46,129 bases of DNA from Dehalococcoidia bacterium (GTDB taxonomy: Bacteria; Chloroflexota; Dehalococcoidia; UBA2979), in the NCBI GenBank assembly GCA_003599735.1, contig QZJI01000021.1, forward strand, positions 1 to 46,129, written 5' to 3'. The position numbers and the translations under genes are program-made. Shown here piece after piece: positions 22,362 to 30,311 of this stretch (its first letter is position 1; each line of letters begins with the position of its first letter). The notes below the pieces were generated by a model that was given only the letters and a program-made list of their open reading frames with translations, was not told where the DNA came from and searched no databases.

Positions 22362-24755
22362 ATGGTACTCGGCGGTTCGAGTTCCAGCGGGCGGATCAGT
22401 TTTGGTGGCCTTGCCTCCGGCATGGACACCAACTCGATCATCAGTCAGCTGATGGCAGTCGCCGAGCGGCCGATTACGCTTGCGACGAACCAACAGAGGA
22501 AGCTCGAAGAGAAGTCCGCCGCCATTGGGAAGGTGGCGTCCGCGCTTTCGGCGCTGCAGACGCGCGTCCAGACGCTGAACACCGCGAACACCTTCCGCAC
22601 GCGTATCGCGAGCGTCATCGCAGCGACCGCGGACGCGAACAAAGTCAGCGTCACCGCGCAGGCTGGTGCCTCCATCGGTGGCTTCACTGTGGACGTCACG
22701 ACGCTTGCGACCGCGACGCGCGTGACCAGCGCGCAGGCCGCCGGCAACGCGGTCTCCGAGAACACAGCGCTGGACAAGGCCGGGTTCACGCCGCCGCCCA
22801 CGGCGGGGACCTTCTCGATCAACGGCACTTCTTTCACGATCGCCGCCGCCACCGCGCAGGCACTGACCAGCCAGGCCGCGGTGGGCGCGGCGACCACCTC
22901 CGGTGCGGTGCTCTCAGCCGCCGGCCTGGACATCCCGGTGTCCGCGTCCGGCACGTTCACGGTCAATGGACAGACGATTACCTGGGCTGACACCGACACC
23001 ATCGACGATGTGATCGGCTACATCAACAACAACTCAGCGGCGGGTGTTACGGCGTCGTTCGACGCCAACACGCGAATGTTCAAGCTGACCCACAACACGC
23101 TGGGGGCTGGCCAGACGATCACGGTTGCGGACACGTCCGGCAACTTTCTGCAGGCAATGAAACTGGTGGACGGTACCGGCAGCGTGATCGGGACGTCGAC
23201 CGCCGGGACCGACATGCCTTCACTGACCGACATCATCAATGACATCAACGGTGCGGCGATTGGCGTGACCGCCAGCGTGCAGAACGACGCCTGGGCACGT
23301 CCGAACCTGCTCCAGATCGCGGGTGCGGCCCCTGTCCAGCTCGGCTCGGCCGCTGACACAAGCAACTTCCTCCAGGCGGCCAGCCTGCTCGCGTCCCCGA
23401 CGGGGAATACGCGGATCAGCCAGCGAGGCCTCGGAGGACTGGACACCACAGCGAACCTGTCGAGCGCGCGGATCTCGACAGCGCTGTCGCAGAACACGGG
23501 CTCGTTCAAAGTGAATGGAGTGGAGTTCACCTACGACGCCGCGGTCGACTCCATCAATAACATCATCTCGCGGATCAACTCCTCGACCGCCGGAGTCACA
23601 GCAAGTTACGACCCGTTTGCCGACAGCCTGAAGTTGACGAACAACCAGACCGGTGCGGTCACCGTCGGGCTCCAGGACGTCACAGGCAATTTCCTGGCGG
23701 CGATGGGGCTTGCGGGCGCGACGCAGACGTTGGGCGTCAACGCCGCGTATTCAATCGACGGCGGCCCGACGCGATATTCGGCGACGAATGTGATCGACGA
23801 TGCGGTATCTGGGGTCTCCATCACGGTGCGTGACACGACGACGGCTGCCGTGAAGGTGGACGTGAGCGTCCAGACACAGAATGTCGTCGACGCGGTGACG
23901 CAATTTGTGTCCGCCTTCAATGATGCGACCAAGGTCATGGCGGACCTGACGAAGTATGACCCGAGCGGGAAGACCGCGAATGGCGTCCTGTTTGGCGACG
24001 GCGCGATCCGCATGATCCAGACGAACCTCCGAAGCCCGCTCACCAGCGCCGTCCCTGGCCTCACGTCCGGGATCCGCACGATGTCCGATATCGGGGTGTC
24101 GTTCGGCAAGGTCGGGTCGGCTGTGGGGACGACTGACAAGCTGGTGTTCGACGACCAGAAACTCATCGCGGTGTTGAAGACGCAGCCGGAGGCGGTCGCG
24201 AGTTTGTTCACGGCGTTTAGCCCGACCGCCACGCTGACGGCCGGCGGGACCGGTTCGATTGCCTCGATCAACGGTACGCCGACGCAGGCGACGAAGGCGG
24301 GCACCTACACGATCGAATCGAATACCACGGGCTCTCTGGTCGCAACGTTCAACGCAAACGACGGTTCCGGTCCGACGACGACGAGCGGGACGATCACGGC
24401 CGGCGGCACGAACACCACGCTCATCCCTGGTGTCACCTTGACAGGGACGGGTGTCTTCGTGGCCGGGACGAACAAGATCGTCATTGGGGCGTCCCAGCAG
24501 GGCTTCGCCAAGACGCTGGTTGAGTACATCGGTGTGCTGACGAAGACGGGCGGCCTGCTGAAGAACCGTACCGAATCGATACAGGGGACCGTCGACGATA
24601 TTTCGGACCAGATCACGAGGATGCAGGCGCGGCTACAGGTCAAAGAGCAGCAACTCGTGGCGAAATTCTCACAGATGGAGCAAATCATCTCCCGCCTGAA
24701 GAACCAGCAGCAGGCGCTGACGCAACTGCAGACGCAACTGCAGACGCAGAAGTAA
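22362..24755 (+). CDS. fliD: Flagellar filament cap protein FliD
   Basis: The 797-residue protein begins with the FliD N-terminal domain (ISFGGLASGMDTNSIISQLMAVAERPI). It has two flagellin hook-IN modules (FTVNGQTITWADTDTIDDVIGYINNN and FKVNGVEFTYDAAVDSINNIISRIN regions) and a FliD C-terminal domain (YSIDGGPTRYSATNVIDD through SIQGTVDDISDQITRMQARL). It ends in a Gln-rich coiled coil repeating QTQLQTQ. An extra beta-rich Thr/Gly segment (about 625-710) interrupts the C-terminal domain, and the protein is longer than the usual 450-650. It caps the filament and folds flagellin. GGGAG precedes the ATG. Confidence 0.96.
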   Translation: MVLGGSSSSGRISFGGLASGMDTNSIISQLMAVAERPITLATNQQRKLEEKSAAIGKVASALSALQTRVQTLNTANTFRTRIASVIAATADANKVSVTAQAGASIGGFTVDVTTLATATRVTSAQAAGNAVSENTALDKAGFTPPPTAGTFSINGTSFTIAAATAQALTSQAAVGAATTSGAVLSAAGLDIPVSASGTFTVNGQTITWADTDTIDDVIGYINNNSAAGVTASFDANTRMFKLTHNTLGAGQTITVADTSGNFLQAMKLVDGTGSVIGTSTAGTDMPSLTDIINDINGAAIGVTASVQNDAWARPNLLQIAGAAPVQLGSAADTSNFLQAASLLASPTGNTRISQRGLGGLDTTANLSSARISTALSQNTGSFKVNGVEFTYDAAVDSINNIISRINSSTAGVTASYDPFADSLKLTNNQTGAVTVGLQDVTGNFLAAMGLAGATQTLGVNAAYSIDGGPTRYSATNVIDDAVSGVSITVRDTTTAAVKVDVSVQTQNVVDAVTQFVSAFNDATKVMADLTKYDPSGKTANGVLFGDGAIRMIQTNLRSPLTSAVPGLTSGIRTMSDIGVSFGKVGSAVGTTDKLVFDDQKLIAVLKTQPEAVASLFTAFSPTATLTAGGTGSIASINGTPTQATKAGTYTIESNTTGSLVATFNANDGSGPTTTSGTITAGGTNTTLIPGVTLTGTGVFVAGTNKIVIGASQQGFAKTLVEYIGVLTKTGGLLKNRTESIQGTVDDISDQITRMQARLQVKEQQLVAKFSQMEQIISRLKNQQQALTQLQTQLQTQK

Positions 24756-24894
24756 CCACTGCACGTGATGCCGCCGTCTCAGGGTTTCCCCGACGTACAT
24801 CCGGCCCGCGCGGCCGATGGTTCTGCTGACAGGGTTGCGTGCTGCTTTGGGTGTACGGCGGCTCCCTGTCTGGTCTCAGGTGTACGGAGGCATG

Positions 24895-25317
24895 ATGAAC
24901 CAGGCCGCGCGCGACACATACCTGCGTATTCAGACGGAGACGGCCTCTCCGGGCCAGCTGGTCATCATGCTGTATGACGCCCTCCTTCGGAGCCTGATGC
25001 GTTCGGAAGAGGCGATCGCACGCGCCGATGTGGAGACCGCGCATACGTCCCTGCTGCACGCGCAGGACGTAGTGCTGGAACTGATCGCGAGCCTGGACAT
25101 GGACGCGGAGGGCGAGGCCAGCGCCATGGCGCGGCAGATGGCGTCGCTGTACGAGTACATCTACCGCCGTACGCTGGACGCCAGCCTGCGGAAAGAGATC
25201 GCGCCGGTGCAGGAGGCGATCCGACTGGTCACACCGCTGCGTACGGCGTGGCAGACCGCCCTTGAGACGCTTGCCTACGAGGCGGGCATCTCCGTGACGG
25301 GGGGGATCCATGGCTAG
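24895..25317 (+). CDS. fliS: Flagellin export chaperone FliS
   Basis: The 140-residue helical protein starts ARDTYLRIQTETASPGQLVIMLYDALLRSL, the FliS signature (Y....v.tasp..Li.mLydg). Its LYEYIYRRTLDASL segment matches the conserved Y.yi...L..A. FliS binds the C-terminus of flagellin to prevent early polymerisation. ATGs are in tandem at 24892 and 24895; GGAGG ends just before the first, so the second is more likely. It overlaps the next gene by eight bases, indicating translational coupling. Confidence 0.95.
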   Translation: MNQAARDTYLRIQTETASPGQLVIMLYDALLRSLMRSEEAIARADVETAHTSLLHAQDVVLELIASLDMDAEGEASAMARQMASLYEYIYRRTLDASLRKEIAPVQEAIRLVTPLRTAWQTALETLAYEAGISVTGGIHG

Positions 25318-25714
25318 CGCGACATTGCAGTTTGAACTGCTCCGCGAAATCTTTGACCTGGCGCGCGCCCAGCGGGCGAGCCTGGAACTGGATGACATCG
25401 ACCGCGTGCTGGACCTGATGGCAGAGCGTGAAGTCCTGCTGGACCGCCTCACCAGGATCGCGGAGGAGCATGCGGATGTCCCGGAGAACGTAGTGATGTT
25501 TCCCCCGGTGGTGGACTCCATGAACCGGGACGCGATCGCGCTGGACACGGTGATCCGGGGCATATTGGAGCATGACCGTCAGAACGAGGCGCTGCTGCAG
25601 GAGAAGATGGCTGGGATCCGTGAAGAGCTCCCTCGCGTCCGGCAGGCGTTCCGGGCCGCGACCGCGTATCGGCCCATCGACAGCACCTCGGCGTACCTGA
25701 ATCGCCGCTCGTAG
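25310..25714 (+). CDS. FliT/FlgN-like flagellar export chaperone
   Basis: The 134-residue, almost entirely helical protein (REIFDLARAQRASLELDDIDRVLDLMAEREVLLDRLTRI) resembles the FlgN/FliT chaperones, including the common 'L..D.d.l..L...Re.l...l' heptad pattern. The overlap with fliS and the place after fliD fit FliT (FliD chaperone) or FlgN. The sequence alone does not decide which. The C-terminal AYLNRRS is the type of disordered tail seen in these proteins. Confidence 0.78.
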   Translation: MASATLQFELLREIFDLARAQRASLELDDIDRVLDLMAEREVLLDRLTRIAEEHADVPENVVMFPPVVDSMNRDAIALDTVIRGILEHDRQNEALLQEKMAGIREELPRVRQAFRAATAYRPIDSTSAYLNRRS

Positions 25715-25737
25715 GCGGGGCGCTGAGGACATCCGTC

Positions 25738-26433
25738 ATGCCTGATCGTTTTGGTTTCGTCGCTCGTCGCCGGTACACCCCATGGGCGGTGTGGGGCGTG
25801 CTGGGCGTGCTGGCCGCCGCGTCCGGCTTCCTGATGGCGGGCACTGGGTTGGAACAGTCTCCCGCCTCGGCAGCACAGCAGCGTGCTGCGGTCGGTGCGG
25901 CGGCACGTATCTCGAACGGTGGCGGGACACGGCCACAGGCGATGCCGGAGCGGCCTGCGGTTCCGGTGGAGTCGAACCCGGTCGAGTTCTCAAGGGGGGC
26001 GAAGGCCCCTTTGACACCGATGTTCGCGGACCGGGTCGTGGTCCGTTCGGTCGGCATCGATGCCGCGGTCCAGCCCGTGGGCCTCGTGTTCACCGCGGGC
26101 AAGCTGCAGTATGACGTCCCCTACGGTGAGGCGGGGCAGTATGTGGGCACCGCCCAGCCAGGCCGTCCGGGCAACGCTGTCATTGGCGGGCATGTGTCGA
26201 GGCGTGGTGCACCCGCGGTGTTCTCCAAACTTCCTAAAGTCGCCGCCGGCGACGTGGTGGAGGTCTTCAGGGGTGACCAAGTCTTCCGATACTCCGTAAT
26301 AGAAATCCGTGTTGTCGCATCGGATGCGACAGACGTGATGAGTCAAACGCAGGACGCGACTTTGACGCTCATCACCTGCTTCCCGAATGACCAGCTGCGG
26401 GATCGGCTGGTCGTCGTAGGGAAGTTGATGTAG
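25738..26433 (+). CDS. Sortase inside the flagellar gene cluster
   Basis: The 231-residue protein has a membrane anchor (residues 15-37), an Ala/Pro/Gln-rich linker and a class E/F-like sortase domain from about 95. His152 is in VIGGHVSRRG, Cys214 in TLITCFPND and Arg221/223 in RDRLVVVGKL: a complete catalytic triad. It is 23 bases downstream of the FliT-like gene and upstream of flgM on the same strand. It differs from the sortase at 10644. A sortase is not part of any standard flagellum. The substrate is unknown; no flagellar protein here has an obvious C-terminal sorting signal. Confidence 0.92.
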   Translation: MPDRFGFVARRRYTPWAVWGVLGVLAAASGFLMAGTGLEQSPASAAQQRAAVGAAARISNGGGTRPQAMPERPAVPVESNPVEFSRGAKAPLTPMFADRVVVRSVGIDAAVQPVGLVFTAGKLQYDVPYGEAGQYVGTAQPGRPGNAVIGGHVSRRGAPAVFSKLPKVAAGDVVEVFRGDQVFRYSVIEIRVVASDATDVMSQTQDATLTLITCFPNDQLRDRLVVVGKLM

Positions 26434-26439
26434 CGCGGC

Positions 26440-26466
26440 CATATCCCTGCCGGAGCCTCCGGTACG
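26440..26466 (+). terminator. Weak hairpin after the sortase gene
   Basis: CCCTGCCGGAG and CTCCGGTACGGGG form an imperfect inverted repeat just after the sortase stop. TAAGAT at 26469-26474 could be a -10 for flgM. Confidence 0.3.
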
Positions 26467-26501
26467 GGGTAAGATGGCCGAGGGTCAAAGGAGCAGGCTG
26501 C

Positions 26502-26771
26502 TTGGAGATTTCCGATTCCTCGGCGGCGCGTACGCGCCGTCTGACTGAGCCGTCCATCCCCCCGGTGAAGCGTCAGTCCGTCGCCTCGTCTGAAACGGTG
26601 CCTCCGACCGACAGCATCGAAGTGTCCGCGGAGGGCCGTTCGCTGGCTGGTGTGGACGATCTGGCGCGTGCCCGCCGTGTCGCCCAGTTGCGTGCCCGTG
26701 TGGATGCCGGCACGTACATGGTCGACCCCGCAGAGCTTGCGCGCCGCCTCGCGGAGCGCGGGGAGGCGTAA
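26502..26771 (+). CDS. flgM: Anti-sigma-28 factor FlgM
   Basis: The 89-residue product has a disordered, Ser/Pro-rich N-terminus and the FlgM helix ARRVAQLRARVDAGTYMVDPAELARRLAE, matching the family pattern V..lk..i..G.Y.vd...vA..l. FlgM holds sigma-28 (FliA) until the hook is finished and is then exported. The start is TTG 26502, with AAAGGAG eight bases upstream; no in-frame ATG fits. Its place directly before fliF suggests it is made with the basal-body genes. fliA is not in this window. Confidence 0.9.
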   Translation: MEISDSSAARTRRLTEPSIPPVKRQSVASSETVPPTDSIEVSAEGRSLAGVDDLARARRVAQLRARVDAGTYMVDPAELARRLAERGEA

Positions 26772-26911
26772 CCTTCTCCGGCCCCCGTCCGAGAGTGCAG
26801 TGCGCGATGCGCCTCCCCTAGGGCGCTCCGGTACGCAGGACGCGGGGGTTCCCCCATACGGGACGCGCGCCTCCGTCCGTACGCTCGACCGCGAGGTCAA
26901 GGAGTGTGCGC
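26772..26911 (+). promoter_or_regulatory. Leader of the fliF operon
   Basis: The 140 bases between flgM and fliF contain GGGGG-tt-CCCCC (26844-26855) and further CGCG-rich pairing. AAGGAG (26899-26904) is the fliF ribosome site. No confident promoter is seen. Confidence 0.35.
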
Positions 26912-28522
26912 GTGGGCCCAACGACAACTCGCCTGTTGGACATCTGGAGCAGCCTCTCGCCCGTGCGCAAGGGAATGCTGACCGCAAGCGCTCTGGGCCT
27001 GGGCGCCATCCTGTTCTTCCTTTACTCATGGTCTGGGCGCACGGAGATGGCGACGCTGTACTCCGGGCTGGATCCCGCGGACAGCGGCCGTATCGTCGAG
27101 CAGCTGCGGGCGCAAGGCATCCCCTACGCCGTGGACGCAGGTGGCGGCACCGTCCGTGTCGCCTCCGAGAGCGTCGATGAGATGCGCGTGAATTTTGCCG
27201 CGCAGGGCTTGCCGCAGGGCGGCAGCGTGGGCTTCGAGATCTTCCAGAACAGTCAGTTCACCGCCACCGACTTCGTGCAGCGGCTGAACTTCCAGCGCGG
27301 GCTCCAGGGTGAGCTCGCCCGCACGATCGAATCGTTCCCTGCCGTGGAACACGCGCGCGTGCACCTGGTGATGCCGGAGAAGTCGCTATTCGCGAAAGAC
27401 CAACAGCCCGCGACCGCTTCCGTGGTCGTCGCGCTGCGCCCGGGCCGGCGTCTTCAACAGAACGAGGTGAACGGCATCGCCCACCTGGTCTCCGGCGCCG
27501 TGCAGGGACTCTCCAAGGACCGCATCACCATCCTGGACCAGAGCGGCGCGATGATTTTTGACGGGACGGTCCAGAAAGAGGGCGGGTTTGGTATGACGGC
27601 CTCCCAGCTCGGACTGCAACAGCAGTACGAGCAGACGCTGGCGGAGAGTGCGCAGGGGATGCTCGACCGCGCGCTCGGCCCCGCAAAGGCAACGATCTCC
27701 GTCCGTGCGTCGATGAACTTCGACAGCAGCGAGGTGGAGAAGGAGACGTTCAGCACGCCTGAGAAGGGCACGCCACGCTCCAGCAGCACCGTGACGGAGA
27801 CCTATACCACTAACACGCCCACGGATGTCGCAGGTCAGATCCCGGGCGCCCTGGCCAACGTCCCCGCCGCCAACGGCAACCTTCCCGCGGCGGCAACGCC
27901 CGCCGCTGGGTCAAACGGCACTAACTACCAGCGGCAGGAACAGACATCCAACTTCGAGGTCGACCGTACGAAGACGAAGTCGATTGTGGCGCCCGGGAAA
28001 CTCCAGCGGCTGACGGTCTCTCTCATCCTGGACGAGTCCGTTTCACAGGAACAAGTCGACGCGTTGAAGGCGAACGTTGCCGCTGCCGTCGGCTTGGACG
28101 AGAAGCGGGGCGACAGCATTGCGGTGTCCCGGGTGAAGTTCGACCGAGCCTCGATCGAGGAGGCACAGGCGGCGTTCAAGTCGGATGCTTCGCAGCAACG
28201 GCTGATTGGATACGTGCGGCTGGTGCTTCCAGTGATTGTGCTCCTGCTGGGGTTCGTCTTCTTCCGCACGCTGATGAAGTCCATCGGGCGGCGATCTGCG
28301 GCACACGGGTTCAACGTCTACGACGATTCCGGATTGCCGGTGCTGCCCGTCGGGATGGGCGGCGGCTCCATGCAGCTGGCACAGTCCCAGGCTGCGATGC
28401 GCGCGCTTCCCCCTCCCCCCGAGATCCGGAAGAGCGATCTGGAACTGTCCGTGGAGCGTCTGGCCTCCTCCAGCCCCGGCAGCGTGACCGAAGTCATCCA
28501 ATCATGGCTGCGCGAGGATTAA
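26912..28522 (+). CDS. fliF: Flagellar MS-ring protein FliF
   Basis: The 536-residue protein has a first TM helix (about 22-42: MLTASALGLGAILFFLYSW), the YscJ-like ring-building region (MATLYSGLDPADSGRIVEQL, GFEIFQNSQFTATDFVQRLN, LQGELARTIESFPAVEHARVHLVMPE), and a second periplasmic domain with FEVDRTKTKSIVAPGKLQRL. A second TM is near 430-450, and a cytoplasmic tail ends VIQSWLRED, the FliG-binding end. GTG 26912 is seven bases after AAGGAG; GTG 26906 is too close. It opens a tight run of basal-body genes. Confidence 0.97.
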   Translation: MGPTTTRLLDIWSSLSPVRKGMLTASALGLGAILFFLYSWSGRTEMATLYSGLDPADSGRIVEQLRAQGIPYAVDAGGGTVRVASESVDEMRVNFAAQGLPQGGSVGFEIFQNSQFTATDFVQRLNFQRGLQGELARTIESFPAVEHARVHLVMPEKSLFAKDQQPATASVVVALRPGRRLQQNEVNGIAHLVSGAVQGLSKDRITILDQSGAMIFDGTVQKEGGFGMTASQLGLQQQYEQTLAESAQGMLDRALGPAKATISVRASMNFDSSEVEKETFSTPEKGTPRSSSTVTETYTTNTPTDVAGQIPGALANVPAANGNLPAAATPAAGSNGTNYQRQEQTSNFEVDRTKTKSIVAPGKLQRLTVSLILDESVSQEQVDALKANVAAAVGLDEKRGDSIAVSRVKFDRASIEEAQAAFKSDASQQRLIGYVRLVLPVIVLLLGFVFFRTLMKSIGRRSAAHGFNVYDDSGLPVLPVGMGGGSMQLAQSQAAMRALPPPPEIRKSDLELSVERLASSSPGSVTEVIQSWLRED

Positions 28523-28555
28523 CCGCTGGTAGCGACGAACGCGGAGGGTCGTAAC

Positions 28556-29599
28556 TTGGTCGCAGCGACTGGCGAAATTCGAAAAAATGCCTTCACTGGT
28601 GCGCGTGGCCGCCGGCGTGCGGCTGCGCTGCTCATCGCGCTGGGGCCAGAGATGGCGGCGCAGGTCATGCGCGAACTTCCCGACGAGGATATCGGACGGC
28701 TGACCTGGGAGATCGTCGGTATTGGTCAGCTGAGCTCGCAGGAACGCGAGGATATCCTCACGAACTTTTACGAGTCGGCGATTGGCCGCGACTTCGTCTC
28801 GGTGGGTGGTTTTGAGTATGCGCACGAGATGCTGACGCGCGCCATCGGCAAGGAGCGCGCGGATGAGATCACGTTGCGTCTCGGCAAGCACGCCGGGCCC
28901 CACCCGTTCGCCTTCCTGCAGCAGGTCGACATCAAGGACCTGGTGAACTTCCTGCGCGGGGAGCACCCGCAGATGGTGGCGCTCATCCTCGCCCACCTGA
29001 AGACTGACCAGGCCGCCGAGGTGCTCCCGAACCTGCCCGAGTCCATGCAGACGGAAGTCTCGGCGCGCATCGCGATGATGGAGCGCACGAGCCCTGACGT
29101 CCTGGAAGAGGTTGAAGCCGTCATCCGTGCCCGTCTGGGTTCCGTCTTTGCGCCCAACGCGGAGATGAATATGGCCGGCGGCGTGAATGCCCTGGTCGAG
29201 TTGTTGCGTAAGGTCGACCTTGCCACGGAGCGCGTGATCCTCGAGGGGCTGGAGGACATCGACCCGCAGACCGCGAGCGAGGTGCGTAAGCGGATGTTCG
29301 TGTTCGAGAACATCACGCTCCTCGACAACCGCTCCACTCAGCGGGTCTTGCGCGAAGTGGACTCGAAGGACCTGGGCCTTGCCCTCAAAGGGGCGACCGC
29401 CGAGGTGCGCACGCGTGTCATGTCCAACATGTCGGAGCGCGCGGCCAAGATGCTTCAGGAGGACATCGCGGCGCTCGGCCCGGTGCGCGTCGCGCAGGTG
29501 GAGGAGGCGCAGAGCCGGATCGTCGCGGTGATCCGCCGCCTGGAAGAGGCCGAGGAGATCTTCGTCATGCGTGGCGGGGAGGAAGACATCCTTGTCTGA
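28556..29599 (+). CDS. fliG: Flagellar motor switch protein FliG
   Basis: The 347-residue protein shows all FliG domains: N-terminal (RRAAALLIALGPEMAAQVMRELPDEDI), middle (LVNFLRGEHPQMVALILAHL, the EHPQ motif) and C-terminal torque domain (FVFENITLLDNRSTQRVLREVDSKDLGLALKG), with charged residues facing the stator. The start is TTG 28556, with GGAGGG seven bases upstream. It binds FliF and FliM and interacts with MotA. The last eight bases overlap fliH. Confidence 0.97.
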   Translation: MVAATGEIRKNAFTGARGRRRAAALLIALGPEMAAQVMRELPDEDIGRLTWEIVGIGQLSSQEREDILTNFYESAIGRDFVSVGGFEYAHEMLTRAIGKERADEITLRLGKHAGPHPFAFLQQVDIKDLVNFLRGEHPQMVALILAHLKTDQAAEVLPNLPESMQTEVSARIAMMERTSPDVLEEVEAVIRARLGSVFAPNAEMNMAGGVNALVELLRKVDLATERVILEGLEDIDPQTASEVRKRMFVFENITLLDNRSTQRVLREVDSKDLGLALKGATAEVRTRVMSNMSERAAKMLQEDIAALGPVRVAQVEEAQSRIVAVIRRLEEAEEIFVMRGGEEDILV

Positions 29600-30311
29600 C
29601 CCCGGCTCCTTCCGCCGTGCCTTCCTGCGCCGCCCGCGCCGCGCGGCCGAAGTCGTGCTCGGGGCGGACGGCCGCGTGACGTCAGGCGACCTGTTCGCGG
29701 GCCTTTCGTCGGACGGTCCCGAGCAGGTGTCGCAGGCCGCGGACATCGTCGAGGAAGCGCGACTGCGCGCCGAGGAGATGGTCCGGCGCGCCGCCATTGA
29801 GGCGGGCGAGATCGAGCGCCATGCGCGCGAGACGGGATATCGCGATGGCCTGGAGGCCGGCACCGTCCAGGCCCGATCTGAGCTGGCACAGGCGATGGCC
29901 CTGGTGCAGCGCACCGCGGCCGCCGCGAAGGCGACGCACGACGCGCTGCTGCGCGGCACCGAGCGCGAGGCCGTCGAGCTCGTGATCGAAGTGGCCCGGC
30001 AGGTGATCGGCGAGGCCATTGGGCACGATGCTGGCCTTGTGGTCATGACCGTGCGGCGGGCGCTGGAACGTGCCGGCGCACTGAACGTCGTCCGGATCCA
30101 CCTCCACCCAGAGGACGAGGCATTGGTCCGGGTGACGCTTGCCGAAGAGCACGGACGAGTGCTGCCGTTCGAGGTGGTCGCGGACGGGGTTGTCACGGTG
30201 GGCGGTTGCATCATCGATACGGATGCGGGCCGGATCGATGCGCGTCTGGACGTGCAGCTGGAGCAGATCGCACAGTCACTCTTGGACGCCGCACCGGCGG
30301 TCGCGGCATGA
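29592..30311 (+). CDS. fliH: Flagellar assembly protein FliH
   Basis: The 239-residue protein has an Arg-rich N-terminus (FRRAFLRRPRRAAEVV), a long Glu/Ala/Arg coiled coil (IVEEARLRAEEMVRRAAIEAGEIERHARETGYRDGLEAG) and a FliH/V-ATPase-E-like C-terminal domain (ELVIEVARQVIGEAIGHDA, GGCIIDTDAGRIDARLDVQLEQI). It regulates and anchors the FliI ATPase. TTG 29592 has GGGGAGG nine bases upstream within fliG; GTG 29571 is an alternative. It overlaps fliG by eight bases and fliI by four. Confidence 0.93.
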   Translation: MSDPGSFRRAFLRRPRRAAEVVLGADGRVTSGDLFAGLSSDGPEQVSQAADIVEEARLRAEEMVRRAAIEAGEIERHARETGYRDGLEAGTVQARSELAQAMALVQRTAAAAKATHDALLRGTEREAVELVIEVARQVIGEAIGHDAGLVVMTVRRALERAGALNVVRIHLHPEDEALVRVTLAEEHGRVLPFEVVADGVVTVGGCIIDTDAGRIDARLDVQLEQIAQSLLDAAPAVAA

